From CAZAMB01 sp964486335 (GTDB taxonomy: Bacteria; Planctomycetota; Phycisphaerae; UBA1845), in the NCBI GenBank assembly GCA_964486335.1, contig CAZAMB010000003.1, positions 62,001 through 126,000 of the forward strand: DNA of 64,000 bases, written 5' to 3'. The notes beneath the pieces were generated by a model. It had not been told where the DNA came from, ran no database searches, and was given only the letters and a program-made list of their open reading frames with translations. The position numbers and the translations under genes are program-made. Below, piece by piece: positions 35,313 to 44,944 of this stretch. Position 1 is the first letter of the stretch, and each line of letters opens with the position of its first letter.

Positions 35313-36413
35313 CTATTTGTCCAGGCCTTGCCGGACCCAGGATTTCACTCGGACGCCACCCGGCAGCCCTCCTCCGCCCGTCCCGACTTCATAGCTGAAG
35401 TACATCGTCTTCAACGTGCCGCTTCCAATCTGCGATTCATATTGGCCGGTCCCGTCGAAGCGCACCAACTCAATCGACGCACCCGAGCCGCCCAACTCGG
35501 AAGGACTGATGATTTCACAAAAGGTCATGCTCCCGGTGAATCGAAGGGAGCACATCCCCGGCGAACCCAGTCCGGAATCGTTGTCCTGCCCCTCCATATT
35601 CAAGTCGATGGACAAGGTGTCGTTGAGTATCGTCACCGTACCGGCCGGCGTTCCATCCGAGCAGCCCAGCGGATTGTCGAGGGCGTCGACACCGGTCACG
35701 AGCGAAGCGATCGTCGGCCCGCTGCCTGCTCCTTCGATCAGCGCGATGGCGCCGAAATCCGCGGGATCGTCGATGAAAGGCAGTGCGAACGGATGCACGC
35801 TCAGGATCGCCCATTCGGAAATGCTCGACAAAAATGCCGGCGCGTCGCAGGTTTGAAGCCGGACGATCCGCGGCAAGTCGGGCGAATTCGAGCCGCCGTT
35901 GATGAGGATTTCTCCATCGGCACCGTCGGTAAAGCAAGGATTCGGTGGTCCAAATACTTCGTCCGGCGCGCATGACGCGGCGTCAATCAAAACATCGATG
36001 GAACAGTCCACGCCCGCCAGATCCGTCAGAGGCTGCGAATCGATGCGCAGCGAGCCTTCTGAGAACTCAATCGTCGCCGCCGGCGTTGACGCGAGGCAAG
36101 TCGTGCCGCCCGCCTGTTCCGTCGTAAGCGTCATAAAGTCCACGAAGTCGCCGACGCCAAATGCAAGAAACGTCGGCGACCCCACGGCCCACGGTTCATC
36201 GGCCTCAAAAAATCCGGTAACCTCCGAAGCCGCCCGCACCGGCCGGTTGACGTTCGTTCCGGGGACGCCGCTACCCCCTCCACCACCATTCGACCCTCCC
36301 CCGCCACCGTCTCCAACTCCGCCGCCCGGCGGACCTGCCGGACAACCCACTACGAGCGTCCATATACACATGACAACCCAACCACTCGCGGTCCGAACCC
36401 ACCTTCTTTCCAT
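35313..36413 (-). CDS. Lipoprotein with a Gly-rich linker, unknown function
   Basis: The ATG at 36413 follows a GGAG and opens a signal peptide with lipobox LVVGC (Cys about residue 24). A Gly/Ser/Pro linker (about 25-50) and a large beta-rich domain follow. The mature domain is about 300 residues with several Cys pairs and no recognised fold. A GTG-type extension upstream (to 36506) lacks a signal peptide and was rejected. Confidence 0.75.
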   Translation of the reverse strand: MERRWVRTASGWVVMCIWTLVVGCPAGPPGGGVGDGGGGGSNGGGGGSGVPGTNVNRPVRAASEVTGFFEADEPWAVGSPTFLAFGVGDFVDFMTLTTEQAGGTTCLASTPAATIEFSEGSLRIDSQPLTDLAGVDCSIDVLIDAASCAPDEVFGPPNPCFTDGADGEILINGGSNSPDLPRIVRLQTCDAPAFLSSISEWAILSVHPFALPFIDDPADFGAIALIEGAGSGPTIASLVTGVDALDNPLGCSDGTPAGTVTILNDTLSIDLNMEGQDNDSGLGSPGMCSLRFTGSMTFCEIISPSELGGSGASIELVRFDGTGQYESQIGSGTLKTMYFSYEVGTGGGGLPGGVRVKSWVRQGLDK

Positions 36414-36619
36414 TTCGATGACTCCTCGTCCACCTTCAAATGAAAACCCTTCCGACCCGACGACGATACGATAAGGAACCGTATTCCGTTCGCCAAGTCG
36501 CTTCAAGCGTCATGCTCCTCCGCACGGCGAACAAATGCTTGCCGTCTTGTCGCCTCCGCCTAAGCTGGTCTCAACAACACGGGTTGTGCGTCAAACTGAA
36601 AACCTCATGGAGTGTGTTC

Positions 36620-37606
36620 ATGCGAGCCTGGCTGTTACGAGATTTTACCGGTTTGAGTGGCTTGGAACTGGAGGCTGACGTTCCTACGCCGACGCCCGCG
36701 GACGACGAAGTGGTCGTTCGAGTTCGGTTCGCCGCGCTCAACCCCGCCGACCGGTTTCTTTCCGAACGACTCTATCCGGCCAATCCCCCATTGCCTCACA
36801 TCCTCGGGCGAGACGGTTCCGGTGTCGTCGTGGAGACTGGCGCAAACGTGAAAAACTGCCGCGCGGGTGATCGCGTCGCGATCATGCGCGGCGAGGCGGG
36901 TGTCACTCGTCGTGGCACGTTTGCGGAGTTCGTCAGCGTTCCCAGCACATCGGTCGCCCCCGCTCCAGGTTCCTGGAGCGATGAGCAGGTGGCCGCTGCG
37001 CCTCTTGTTTACGCCACGGCACATCAGGCGCTGAATCAATGGGGGCCGCTCAAACAGCCAATCGTTCTGATCACTGGAGTATCCGGCGGCGTCGGACTGG
37101 CGACGCTCCAACTCGCAAAGTGCTACGGTTGCAAGGTCATCGGGACATCCCGCGGAGCATCAAAGCAGGCCGGATTGAAGGAGTTCGGCGTAGATTTGCT
37201 GGTCGATCCCGAAGATCCTGAGCTTCGCGCAAAGGTCCGCGATTTCACGGGCAAGAAAGGCGTTGATTTGGTCGTGGATAATATCGCCGGCCCCTTGTTC
37301 AACGTCGTGCTCGATACGCTCGGTTACGGCGGGCGCATCAGCGTGGTCGGCATGCTGGGCGGCCTTGTGCCGTCATTCAACACCGCCAAGTTGATCTTCA
37401 AGCGCATCCGAATCGGGGGAGTGCATGTCTCCGATGCAACGCCGGAAGAGTCGCAGAGGATTTGGACCGAAGTCGTTACGCAGCTTGATGCCGGCGGTCA
37501 AAGACCCCAGGTTGATTCCGTCTTCCCGTTCGCGGGACTGAAGGACGCCTTCGCCCGGCTTGCTGCCGGTCCGTTCGGCAAGGTCCTCATTTCGACGGAA
37601 AAATAA
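36620..37606 (+). CDS. Zinc-free quinone oxidoreductase-like MDR protein
   Basis: The 328-residue protein belongs to the medium-chain dehydrogenase/reductase family: GroES-like N-domain (VVVRVRFAALNPADRF, HILGRDGSGVV) and Rossmann C-domain (LITGVSGGVGLATLQLAKCYG). The catalytic-zinc Cys and structural-zinc Cys cluster are absent, which marks the QOR type using NADPH. The start is ATG 36620, eight bases after GGAG. An upstream extension to 36440 was rejected. Substrate unknown. It diverges from the lipoprotein gene. Confidence 0.85.
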   Translation: MRAWLLRDFTGLSGLELEADVPTPTPADDEVVVRVRFAALNPADRFLSERLYPANPPLPHILGRDGSGVVVETGANVKNCRAGDRVAIMRGEAGVTRRGTFAEFVSVPSTSVAPAPGSWSDEQVAAAPLVYATAHQALNQWGPLKQPIVLITGVSGGVGLATLQLAKCYGCKVIGTSRGASKQAGLKEFGVDLLVDPEDPELRAKVRDFTGKKGVDLVVDNIAGPLFNVVLDTLGYGGRISVVGMLGGLVPSFNTAKLIFKRIRIGGVHVSDATPEESQRIWTEVVTQLDAGGQRPQVDSVFPFAGLKDAFARLAAGPFGKVLISTEK

Positions 37607-37629
37607 GAGGAATCAACGACTAGTTGTGA

Positions 37630-39630
37630 TCACGGCTCTGACATCAGATTCGCGAATTCCCCATGGTCCGCCAGATCGATGTCGCCATCCTCCTCGAAAT
37701 CGAGGAAACTCAGACATTCTTCGCTGGGCGGCATGTAGTAGACGGAGTCAAACGACTCGCTGAAGCAGTTCTGGTAAGCCGAAAAGTCCAAAAGATCGCG
37801 GTCGCCGTCGCGATCCGAGTCGCCGATCAGACAACCCAGCCGACATGGCGCTTCGATGCAATCCGGCGTTCCCCCCTGGGATAGGCACGCGTACCTCGGA
37901 TAATCCGATATGCAAATCCCAACCGGAAAGCAACACGTCCCGAGCAGCGGACATTCACACACTCCCGTCGGCGTGGAATCCGGGCACAAATCGAAGCAGT
38001 TGGTAATGCCGTCGCCGTCGGTGTCTTCCGGCGGATCGCAGTTGTCGGGGATCCCGTCTTCGTCGCAGTCCGGTTCGCAGCCGTCCGGCACAAAGTTTCC
38101 GTTGCAATCGCCGCAGGCAAGCTCTCCCGGTGGACACGACGAAATATCGCATTCGTCCGCGATGCTGTTGCCGTTGCAGTCCGGCTCGCACTCGTCCGGA
38201 ACGTGATTCGCGTTGCAGTCGATGCTGAATCCGCAGGGCGATGGACATGTTCCGGATTCACAATCCAGATCGCAGGCGTCCGCCAGATTATTTCGATTGC
38301 AGTCGATCAGTTCCAATCGCGGTCCGGTCGTCGTCACCGCAACCTCCGACGGAACCCCCGGCTTGAACAACCCGATCGTGGCCTTGTTGACGCCCGGCTC
38401 GATGTTCGCATCGAAGAAAAACGTGAACACTAGATCGTAACGCAGCGCGTTGGCGAACTGATTCACCTCGAACGCCACCGTGGACCAGGTGATCGAGTTC
38501 GCGGCAATCGTGGTGCTCCAAGGCGCATCGGCGATCGGCTCCCCGCTGTGGTGGGCGACGTAACGAAATCCGACGTTGGACAGAATGGCCCCATCTGGAA
38601 GATCAACGGTGAACGAACGAGCCGACCGATCCGAATTAAGGTTTTGCAGTGCGTAGTTGTATCGATACAGCCCCGTCCCCGTCGGCGACGCCTTCGCCGC
38701 AAGAATCATCAAACCCTCCCCCGGAACGCGAATGTCGCTCTCCATCACGGCAGGATCGGCATCGCGCCATGCGCGAACGGCCGCCCGTCCGCGTTGCGTC
38801 GGCCAATCCTGACTCAGCACAAGTCCGAACTGGCCCGCCGCGGGATTGCTCACCAACACCTCGCGGTAAGAAGCGTTGTTGTCCTGCGTTCCCGCGCGAC
38901 AATCGTCCGGATGAACGTAGTGCCCTTCGATGAAGTATCTGGCGTTTGGGTTCAGCGCCGGGTCAAGGTCGGTGTTCTTGACCAATAATCGCCGCTCTTG
39001 CCCCTGCGGCGAAGGTCCGTTCCAAGGATACGGAAAATACCCCGTGTGCGCGTTGACGAGGTAGCGCGGACTCATAATGCTCTGCACGCCGTTCAGAGAA
39101 GCGCTGTAAGGATCGGAACAGCCCACGCCCAGTGCCGATCCGTCCGTGGGGTCAAGGCATGGACGGCAGAAACTATCCGACACTGCGTAGAAGCCGTGCT
39201 TGACCCATGCCATGCCGATCTGCTCGAACCGGTCAGATTTGAGCCGAAACAGTCCCTGCAAAATCACCGGGTGTTGATTCGTATAAGAAATCCAATTGGC
39301 TCGCTGGTTGCCAAGATTGCAGGCATTAGTGGCAATGGCGAAGGAATGAACATTGCCCGTCGTTGGATAACGAATCACGCTTTGCAAGTCGGCGACAACA
39401 ACGTCGGAGCCTTCAATCTGGCTGCTAGCCGTAGTCGCCTTCGCGGGTTGAACGTCACATGCCGAATCGGCGGTCGATCCGGGCCGACTTTGATCACCTG
39501 CGGATAGACGCAGCACCAGCACCGCACCGCCGAGAATCGCCAGCAGGCCGATGCGAACTCGTCGCGATAAGCGCCGACCGACGCCGCCGCCTCGCGCTGA
39601 GCCACCGCCACTTCTCGAACTGGCCGTCAA
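37630..39630 (-). CDS. Secreted protein with Asp-Cys-Asn repeats and a C-terminal EF-hand pair
   Basis: The protein has a Gly/Arg-rich N-terminus, a hydrophobic export segment (IGLLAILGGAVLVLRL), a beta-rich domain (about 60-430), then repeats such as DCNRNNLADACDLDCESGTC, DCNANHVPDECEPDCNGNS and DCDEDGIPDNCD. The end carries GDSDRDGDRDLLDFSAYQNC and EDGDIDLADHGEFANL, a dockerin-like EF-hand pair. No ATG lies before the export segment. A TTG at 39630 preceded by GAGGGGG fits. Its in-frame alternative at 39651 (TTG) is less likely. It is probably a surface or secreted protein of the same architectural family as 31890-34325. Confidence 0.75.
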   Translation of the reverse strand: MTASSRSGGGSARGGGVGRRLSRRVRIGLLAILGGAVLVLRLSAGDQSRPGSTADSACDVQPAKATTASSQIEGSDVVVADLQSVIRYPTTGNVHSFAIATNACNLGNQRANWISYTNQHPVILQGLFRLKSDRFEQIGMAWVKHGFYAVSDSFCRPCLDPTDGSALGVGCSDPYSASLNGVQSIMSPRYLVNAHTGYFPYPWNGPSPQGQERRLLVKNTDLDPALNPNARYFIEGHYVHPDDCRAGTQDNNASYREVLVSNPAAGQFGLVLSQDWPTQRGRAAVRAWRDADPAVMESDIRVPGEGLMILAAKASPTGTGLYRYNYALQNLNSDRSARSFTVDLPDGAILSNVGFRYVAHHSGEPIADAPWSTTIAANSITWSTVAFEVNQFANALRYDLVFTFFFDANIEPGVNKATIGLFKPGVPSEVAVTTTGPRLELIDCNRNNLADACDLDCESGTCPSPCGFSIDCNANHVPDECEPDCNGNSIADECDISSCPPGELACGDCNGNFVPDGCEPDCDEDGIPDNCDPPEDTDGDGITNCFDLCPDSTPTGVCECPLLGTCCFPVGICISDYPRYACLSQGGTPDCIEAPCRLGCLIGDSDRDGDRDLLDFSAYQNCFSESFDSVYYMPPSEECLSFLDFEEDGDIDLADHGEFANLMSEP

Positions 39631-39803
39631 GTTCTCCCCCTCAGCTCTCAAACAGCAAAACGGCGATTGGATACCCCCGATTGATTGCTGGTACCAACAC
39701 CCCCTGCGCCCCGTGAGGGTCGCTACCTCTATTCTATGCCGAGTTCATCCATTCTCAAAATCAAGAACAGTCCTGTATTCTCAGTCATTTCCCGTCCTAG
39801 TTA

Positions 39804-39897
39804 GGGTTGGGGCGCATCCCAGAAACGACTGCGGCGACGGAATTTTGTTCCGTCGCCGCCCAGGATGCGAAGCGAAGGGCTATTTGACCCAACCCCG
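39804..39897. repeat. Nested inverted repeat 3' of the tetrahaem gene
   Basis: A perfect 12-bp stem (GCGGCGACGGAA at 39831-39842, TTCCGTCGCCGC at 39848-39859, loop TTTTG) is flanked by a 7-bp outer pair (CGCATCC / GGATGCG) and by GGTTGGG / CCCAACC. It starts 20 bases past the cytochrome stop on the minus strand. There is no long T-run after the minus-strand hairpin, so it may be a terminator variant or a palindromic repeat element. Confidence 0.55.
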
Positions 39898-39917
39898 CTG
39901 ATAACATCCGAAAAAGT

Positions 39918-40592
39918 CTACTCCCGTTGCTTTAGCGGCGTACTTTCATGCACGCCCTTTTTCTTCATCGCCTCAAAATCAAACGGCACAGACTTGTCCA
40001 CCGTCGGGCTCTTTTCGTTATGGCAAGTCAGGCAAACGGCGACGTCCATCTTTGTCATGCCGACCGCATACATGTCTTCGGTTTTGTATTTCGCCTTGGA
40101 CTTCATGATCTCTTCGTGCTTTTCAATGTACGCGCCGCCGGCGCCGTGACACGACTCGCAGCCGACACCTTCAAGGTGCTTCATCTTCTTCGCGGCTTCT
40201 TCATCGGCCGGGATTGCGTATCCGCCCGGTTTGCCAAGTCCGACGGAGTGGCACCCCACGCACGTCGCGTCCTTGGAATAGTCCTTTTCCGGATCGAGGT
40301 TGTGCTTTTTCTTGGCCTCGGCGGCGTTGCCCGGCTTGAGCGTCTCCATCGCAGTGCCATGCCGAGTCTTCTCCCAGCTCTTGTTTTCCGTCAAGTGACA
40401 TTTCTTGCACTTGTTGGATCCGACGTATTCCGCGTCCCCAACCATCGTCGCGCCCAATGAAGCATGCGCCGCAGCGAACACCGTTGAAGTTTCCGTTGCC
40501 GCAACCGCCGTCGGCATCCACGCCCCCTGCCATGTTGCATACAGCGCAACCAAGGAAAACGATCCGGCTATCATCACGATTCGAGTTTTCAT
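39918..40592 (-). CDS. Tetrahaem cytochrome c, c554-like
   Basis: The ATG at 40592 follows GGGAGGAA and gives 224 residues with a signal peptide (MKTRIVMIAGSFSLVALYAT). Haem motifs are CKKCH, CVGCH, CESCH and CLTCH, with spacing and a YVGSNKCKKCHLTENKSWEK start like cytochrome c554-family tetrahaem proteins. It would be periplasmic. It is divergent from the nonahaem-Rieske-cytochrome b operon and may be an electron acceptor or donor for it. An ORF extension upstream of 40592 has no signal peptide and was rejected. Confidence 0.88.
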   Translation of the reverse strand: MKTRIVMIAGSFSLVALYATWQGAWMPTAVAATETSTVFAAAHASLGATMVGDAEYVGSNKCKKCHLTENKSWEKTRHGTAMETLKPGNAAEAKKKHNLDPEKDYSKDATCVGCHSVGLGKPGGYAIPADEEAAKKMKHLEGVGCESCHGAGGAYIEKHEEIMKSKAKYKTEDMYAVGMTKMDVAVCLTCHNEKSPTVDKSVPFDFEAMKKKGVHESTPLKQRE

Positions 40593-41011
40593 ATCCGAAA
40601 TTCCTCCCGTCAACTTGCGCTCAGCGTTGTCGTCATCCACGCGACCGCTCGCGTGATGCGATTCATCATAGTCAATTCCAATCGCTTGCCTACGGGCCGT
40701 TTCGTCAACCACGGCGAAGCACTTGCTCCGCACGCCGTGCCGCGCGCGTTCCGCGGCATTGCCCGACCTCTCTTTCAAAAGGGATTCAACCAGGCAAAAA
40801 TCCTGCGATCGAACGGCTTTCTCGCTTTCGAGAATCGCCTTTGCAAGTAACAAACAAGACGGGAGGATTCTCGCTTCGGCATGGCATATTGCAATTCGAT
40901 TCAGAATCGTTACAAAGCCATGGAACGAAGGGCCCGTTGGCGCGGGCAACAGGGAGTGAATCCCGAGGCGAGACTCGCGGCCCAGCGGGCAACGAATACG
41001 GAGTTCCTACC
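40593..41011. other. Divergent intergenic region with a structured leader
   Basis: This 419-base gap lies between the divergent tetrahaem and nonahaem genes. The part nearest the nonahaem start contains several short palindromes (CCCG...CGGG; GGGAGTGAATCCC) and a TTACAAAGCC segment. The structure could form a leader RNA. I cannot assign a family. No clear -35/-10 pair was seen. Confidence 0.35.
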
Positions 41012-42406
41012 TTGCGATCAGTTTCCGGATGTTTCCTCGCAGTTCTTGTCTTGACTTTCGCCTCCTCGACAGCTCCGGCCGAGCCGGTCAATTGTGCGGG
41101 CTGCCACGAGACCCAACATGCTCCGTTGACCGCTTCCGTCCATCGAAGCTTGCGCTGCCAGGAATGCCACGGCGGTCCGGAGTCGTTTTCGCTTACGGAT
41201 GATCAACGCGCGCCGTTCAACCAACCGCCCGGAAACCGACCCGCGTTCGATCACGGCGACGGATTCCTTGGCAAGCCCACCCGCGAACGAATCCCCAATC
41301 TCTGCGGGGACTGTCACGCCGACGTCGCCAGAATGAACCCGTATGGAATTCGAACGGACCAGTTGGCGGCCTATTGGACGAGCGTGCACGGCAAAACCCT
41401 TAAGGAGAAAAGCGACGCCCGAATCGCCGTGTGCATCGACTGTCACGGTTCGCACGATGTCATGAAATCGGCGGAAGTGACGAGCAAAACCAATCCGTTC
41501 AATGTGCCGGATACCTGTGCGACGTGCCATGCCGACGAAGCGTTGATGGCGGATTACGGCCTCTCCGTGGAAATCATCGACGAATACAAACGAAGCGTTC
41601 ATGGCGACATGCTTTTAAACCGGGGAGATTCGGGTGCACCAACCTGCGCGACCTGTCACGGCAACCACGGCGCGGTTCCGCCCGGCTTCGCGACCGTCGG
41701 CTCCGTTTGCGGCCAATGTCATCCCGGCGCCGCCGAGAATTTTTCCAGCAGCATCCATGCCGATCAGCCGGCATTCAACGGTTGCATCCGTTGTCATGGC
41801 GGCGGGCCCGATGCCCACCATCACCTGATCGAGCGAATCACCAAGCCGACCGGCGTATTGATCGAGCGATACGCTCATCTCATCAAGACGGAAGCCCGGC
41901 CGACGCCCGAACAGGTTGCTGAAGCGTTACATGCCGACCCGAAACAGATCATGAACCGAGTGCTGCCCGGATGCCTCGACTGCCATGAGAACCTGGAGTC
42001 CGACGAAAGCCTGAAGAAGTTCCTTCCTCTGCTGGATAAGATTTCCTCTGCGGAACACGAATACGTCAAGACGGCCGCCGAGCTGGATCGCGTCGGACGC
42101 GGCGTGCTTCTCGTGGAGAATGAACGCTTCTTGTTTGAGGACGCGCGAACCCATTTGATCGCACTTGCTCCCCTTCAGCATACGCTCGACCCCGACAAGG
42201 TCGCCAAAAAGGTTGCCGAGCTTAACGAGGTCTGCCGCGAGGTGACCGACAATCTGGCCCAACTGGAAAGCGGACTCAGTGCCCGTTACCGGGCCCTGAT
42301 CCCGATTTGGCTGTTCGTCGTTGTGTTTTCCGGCGTGCTGTACGCAAAGTACAAGGCCTTGCGCAAGCAGCACGTCGTACCGTTGCCGACCGATCACAAG
42401 GACTAG
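41012..42406 (+). CDS. Nonahaem cytochrome c with C-terminal membrane anchor
   Basis: A TTG at 41012, eight bases after GGAG, opens a 464-residue chain with signal peptide (GCFLAVLVLTFASSTAPAEP). Nine CxxCH motifs follow: CAGCH, CQECH, CGDCH, CIDCH, CATCH twice, CGQCH, CIRCH, CLDCH. After residue about 330 the chain is helical with no haem, ending in one transmembrane span (LIPIWLFVVVFSGVLYAKY). It precedes the Rieske protein gene by five bases. It should be the periplasmic electron-accepting cytochrome c of a bc-type complex. Confidence 0.88.
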   Translation: MRSVSGCFLAVLVLTFASSTAPAEPVNCAGCHETQHAPLTASVHRSLRCQECHGGPESFSLTDDQRAPFNQPPGNRPAFDHGDGFLGKPTRERIPNLCGDCHADVARMNPYGIRTDQLAAYWTSVHGKTLKEKSDARIAVCIDCHGSHDVMKSAEVTSKTNPFNVPDTCATCHADEALMADYGLSVEIIDEYKRSVHGDMLLNRGDSGAPTCATCHGNHGAVPPGFATVGSVCGQCHPGAAENFSSSIHADQPAFNGCIRCHGGGPDAHHHLIERITKPTGVLIERYAHLIKTEARPTPEQVAEALHADPKQIMNRVLPGCLDCHENLESDESLKKFLPLLDKISSAEHEYVKTAAELDRVGRGVLLVENERFLFEDARTHLIALAPLQHTLDPDKVAKKVAELNEVCREVTDNLAQLESGLSARYRALIPIWLFVVVFSGVLYAKYKALRKQHVVPLPTDHKD

Positions 42407-42411
42407 CTCAC

Positions 42412-42852
42412 ATGGACGATCATCGTGCGTCAACGCCGACGCGCCGCGGGTTTCTCGATTGGATCATCGGGCTGTTCTCGACCATCGCGGGCGCGGCCAT
42501 GGTGCTTCCTGGGGTCGCCTACCTTTGGCCCGCCGCCAAAGGCGGTAAATCCGAGGATGTGGAAGCGAAAGGAACTGAATCTCTCAAGCCGGGCGAGAGC
42601 ATCATGATTCAGGTGCATGGCAAAGCTGTGATCGTGCGCAAAGACGCATCGGCGCTGGCCGCCTATTCGGCGGTCTGTCCGCACCTTGGCTGCCTCGTGA
42701 AATGGGACGGCGGACGCAAGGAGTTTCTGTGCCCCTGCCACGCGGCCGTCTTTGACAGTAGCGGACGTGTCATATCCGGCCCGTCACCCGGTCCGCTGCC
42801 CGCCTATGTCGTGAAGGAAATCAGTGGAAAAGTGTATGTCGGGCCTGCGTAG
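42412..42852 (+). CDS. Rieske [2Fe-2S] protein of a bc-type complex
   Basis: The 146-residue protein has an N-terminal transmembrane helix (about 12-38, after TRRGFLDWII) that also looks Tat-like (RRGF). The Rieske motifs CPHLGC and CPCH follow at about 91-96 and 110-113. The PSPGPLPAY end is conserved. It carries electrons from quinol to cytochrome c. It lies between the nonahaem cytochrome and cytochrome b genes. Confidence 0.95.
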   Translation: MDDHRASTPTRRGFLDWIIGLFSTIAGAAMVLPGVAYLWPAAKGGKSEDVEAKGTESLKPGESIMIQVHGKAVIVRKDASALAAYSAVCPHLGCLVKWDGGRKEFLCPCHAAVFDSSGRVISGPSPGPLPAYVVKEISGKVYVGPA

Positions 42853-42952
42853 TCTATGCCGCTGGGTAAATGTCGCCCCGTAATCCGGGCGCGCGGAAAT
42901 CGAGATTGCATCGACACGTCTTGTCAGTGACGTGCCGATCGAGGGAGCAGTT

Positions 42953-44122
42953 ATGAGTGACCGTTGGACCAGCAGGTTTCTGTCGGCGCGATACGACATG
43001 GCCACCGTGAACGGCTTCCTGCGGAAGCAACTCGGTAAACGCCTGCCGCCGCACACGGGCTGGTTGCATGTATTCGGGTCCATTTCGTTGTTGCTGTTCA
43101 TCAGCCAGACCCTCACCGGCATTCTGCTGCTGATTTATTATCGCCCGACACCCGAAGCCGCCCACAAGTCGATTCAGTACATCACGGCCGAAGTCCATTT
43201 TGGGTGGCTGTATCGCCAGATTCACGCCTGGGGCGCATCGGTCATGATTCTCGCGGTCGTACTGCACATGATGCGGACCTACTTCTTCGGCGCCTACAAG
43301 AAGCCCCGCGAACTGACTTGGGTCACCGGCGTCCTGATCTTTCTCGTCACCATCACCTTCGGTTTCACCGGCTACCTTCTGCCGTGGAACCAGATCGCCT
43401 TCTGGGCGACCACGGTCGGGACGGAATCAGCCAACAAAATTCCGATCATCGGAGAATGGCTCCGCTATTTCATTCGCGGCGGCGACGTGGTCACCGGCGA
43501 GACGCTTTCGCGTTTCTTCGTCGTGCACGTCATCATTCTACCCTGGGTTCTCACCGGCCTGATTGCGATCCACCTGGTTCTGATGCGCGCCACCAACCTC
43601 GCGACTCTCGAAACCGTCGGTGAGGAAAAGACCACCGACCCCAAGCACGGCATTCCCTTCTTCCCCGTCCATGTGTGCAAAGAATCAATTGTGGTTGTTC
43701 TCCTGCTGGCTATTCTCGTGACTCTTTCGGTGCTGGCCCCGTGGGAGATCGGAGCGCCGGCCGATCCGCTTGTGACGCCGGAGCACATCAAGCCGGAATG
43801 GTATTTTCTGCCGAGCTACCAGCTTCTCAAGTACTTTGAGGGACCCTACGGCGCATTCTTCGGAATCATTGCTTGTTCCGTACCCTTCGCCCTCCTTTTG
43901 TTCTGGCCGTTTGTTGATCGGTCGAAACACCGCCATCCGCGAAGACGTCCGATGGCCGTCGGCATCGGTTTGATTGGATTCTTCGCGGCCGTGGTGCTGG
44001 GTGTCTTGGGGCACTTCTCTGAGACCGAACTGACCTTTTTCGGCAAGCGATACCACATCGATCACTACGGCCGGCCGAAGCTGGTGGACGATTCAACTCC
44101 ACCTTCGCCGGCGCCGCATTGA
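42953..44122 (+). CDS. Cytochrome b of a bc-type quinol-oxidising complex
   Basis: The 389-residue membrane protein has eight or so helices. The first haem-ligand pair is HAWGASVMILAVVLH (His-x13-His) and the second is HVIILPWVLTGLIAIH (His-x14-His). The quinol-site motif is present as KPEWYFLPSYQ. N- and C-terminal parts are fused in one chain as in bc1 proteins. The start is ATG 42953 after GAGGGAG. With the nonahaem and Rieske genes it forms a complete unit for moving electrons from menaquinol or ubiquinol to a multihaem acceptor. Confidence 0.96.
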   Translation: MSDRWTSRFLSARYDMATVNGFLRKQLGKRLPPHTGWLHVFGSISLLLFISQTLTGILLLIYYRPTPEAAHKSIQYITAEVHFGWLYRQIHAWGASVMILAVVLHMMRTYFFGAYKKPRELTWVTGVLIFLVTITFGFTGYLLPWNQIAFWATTVGTESANKIPIIGEWLRYFIRGGDVVTGETLSRFFVVHVIILPWVLTGLIAIHLVLMRATNLATLETVGEEKTTDPKHGIPFFPVHVCKESIVVVLLLAILVTLSVLAPWEIGAPADPLVTPEHIKPEWYFLPSYQLLKYFEGPYGAFFGIIACSVPFALLLFWPFVDRSKHRHPRRRPMAVGIGLIGFFAAVVLGVLGHFSETELTFFGKRYHIDHYGRPKLVDDSTPPSPAPH

Positions 44123-44221
44123 AGTTTCCGAGTCCGCATGCAGTTTAAACGAGATGAACCGCTGGCAGGCACCCTGGGCGAGCCGAATTGCCACCGGCGA
44201 GGCCGACGACGCCTCAACGCC

Positions 44222-44938
44222 TTATTTGCATTCCCCGACGCCGACATCGAGGATACGAATGATGCAGGAGCAACAACAGGAAGGGCTCAAGGAAAAAGCG
44301 CCGGGAGGCAGGCAGCCTGGAGCATTGTCCTCACAGGGGAATGGACAATCGCCATACCAGGTCGGCGGGATTTCCTTTTGCGGTTTTTTGCCTTCGAGCG
44401 GCGTGAGCTGATCCCGGCAAACGCACATGAAGCCGCAAAACGTGTGATAGTTGATTCCCGAGGTGTTGCGATAGTTGTGGTTCGCCGTCGTCGGATCGGT
44501 GATGGGCTGACCTAAGGCATCGGTGGTGACAGCGTCGGTGCTGCCGGGCTTATGCGACCAGGTACCGTCGTCATCCTCCCGATACCAGTGATAATCTGTG
44601 TCGGACAGGACCAGCGCAACCAAACAACATCCTTCCCCGCAGCGCGACTTCGCTTCGTCGAGTGTGCGACCGGCAAACGAAAGTCCGTCGCCTTCCGCGC
44701 CCGCGAGCAACCCCCCGCATGTGTACGGCGTGTTGTTCCTGATACCACTCGCCCACCCGGGTTGAGCGAATGAACTGTTGGGATGGTTGGTCGCGTAATT
44801 GTAGCAGTTGTTGCACTCCTTCTGCTCTTTTGAATTCCAGCGAGAAGCTTCGTTCGGAGAGGTCGTGTACGCCGGAATGACGTTCAGCAGCATGGCCGCC
44901 GAGGCGAGGCAAACGCTGCGTTTCGTGATCCCGATCAT
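44222..44938 (-). CDS. Exported Cys-rich protein, NNCYNY motif family, unknown function
   Basis: The 238-residue protein has a signal peptide (about 1-24, MIGITKRSVCLASAAMLLNV) and a conserved CNNCYNYATN segment, then FAQPGWASG and YTCGGLLAGAEGDGLSF. A later WSHKPG and a Cys-rich FCGFMCVCRD follow. I have seen this motif set in hypothetical secreted proteins of bacteria and, from memory, in clam shell-matrix proteins. Function unknown. It is convergent with cytochrome b and adjacent to a small lipoprotein gene. Confidence 0.7.
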   Translation of the reverse strand: MIGITKRSVCLASAAMLLNVIPAYTTSPNEASRWNSKEQKECNNCYNYATNHPNSSFAQPGWASGIRNNTPYTCGGLLAGAEGDGLSFAGRTLDEAKSRCGEGCCLVALVLSDTDYHWYREDDDGTWSHKPGSTDAVTTDALGQPITDPTTANHNYRNTSGINYHTFCGFMCVCRDQLTPLEGKKPQKEIPPTWYGDCPFPCEDNAPGCLPPGAFSLSPSCCCSCIIRILDVGVGECK

Positions 44939-44944
44939 TTGTCG

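Noticed and set aside
41012..42406. Start of the nonahaem cytochrome at 40457
   Set aside because: The upstream part has no signal peptide at its start and covers the divergent tetrahaem promoter. The TTG with GGAG gives a proper signal peptide.
44138..44515. 125-residue plus-strand ORF
   Set aside because: It is antisense to the NNCYNY gene and Arg-rich.
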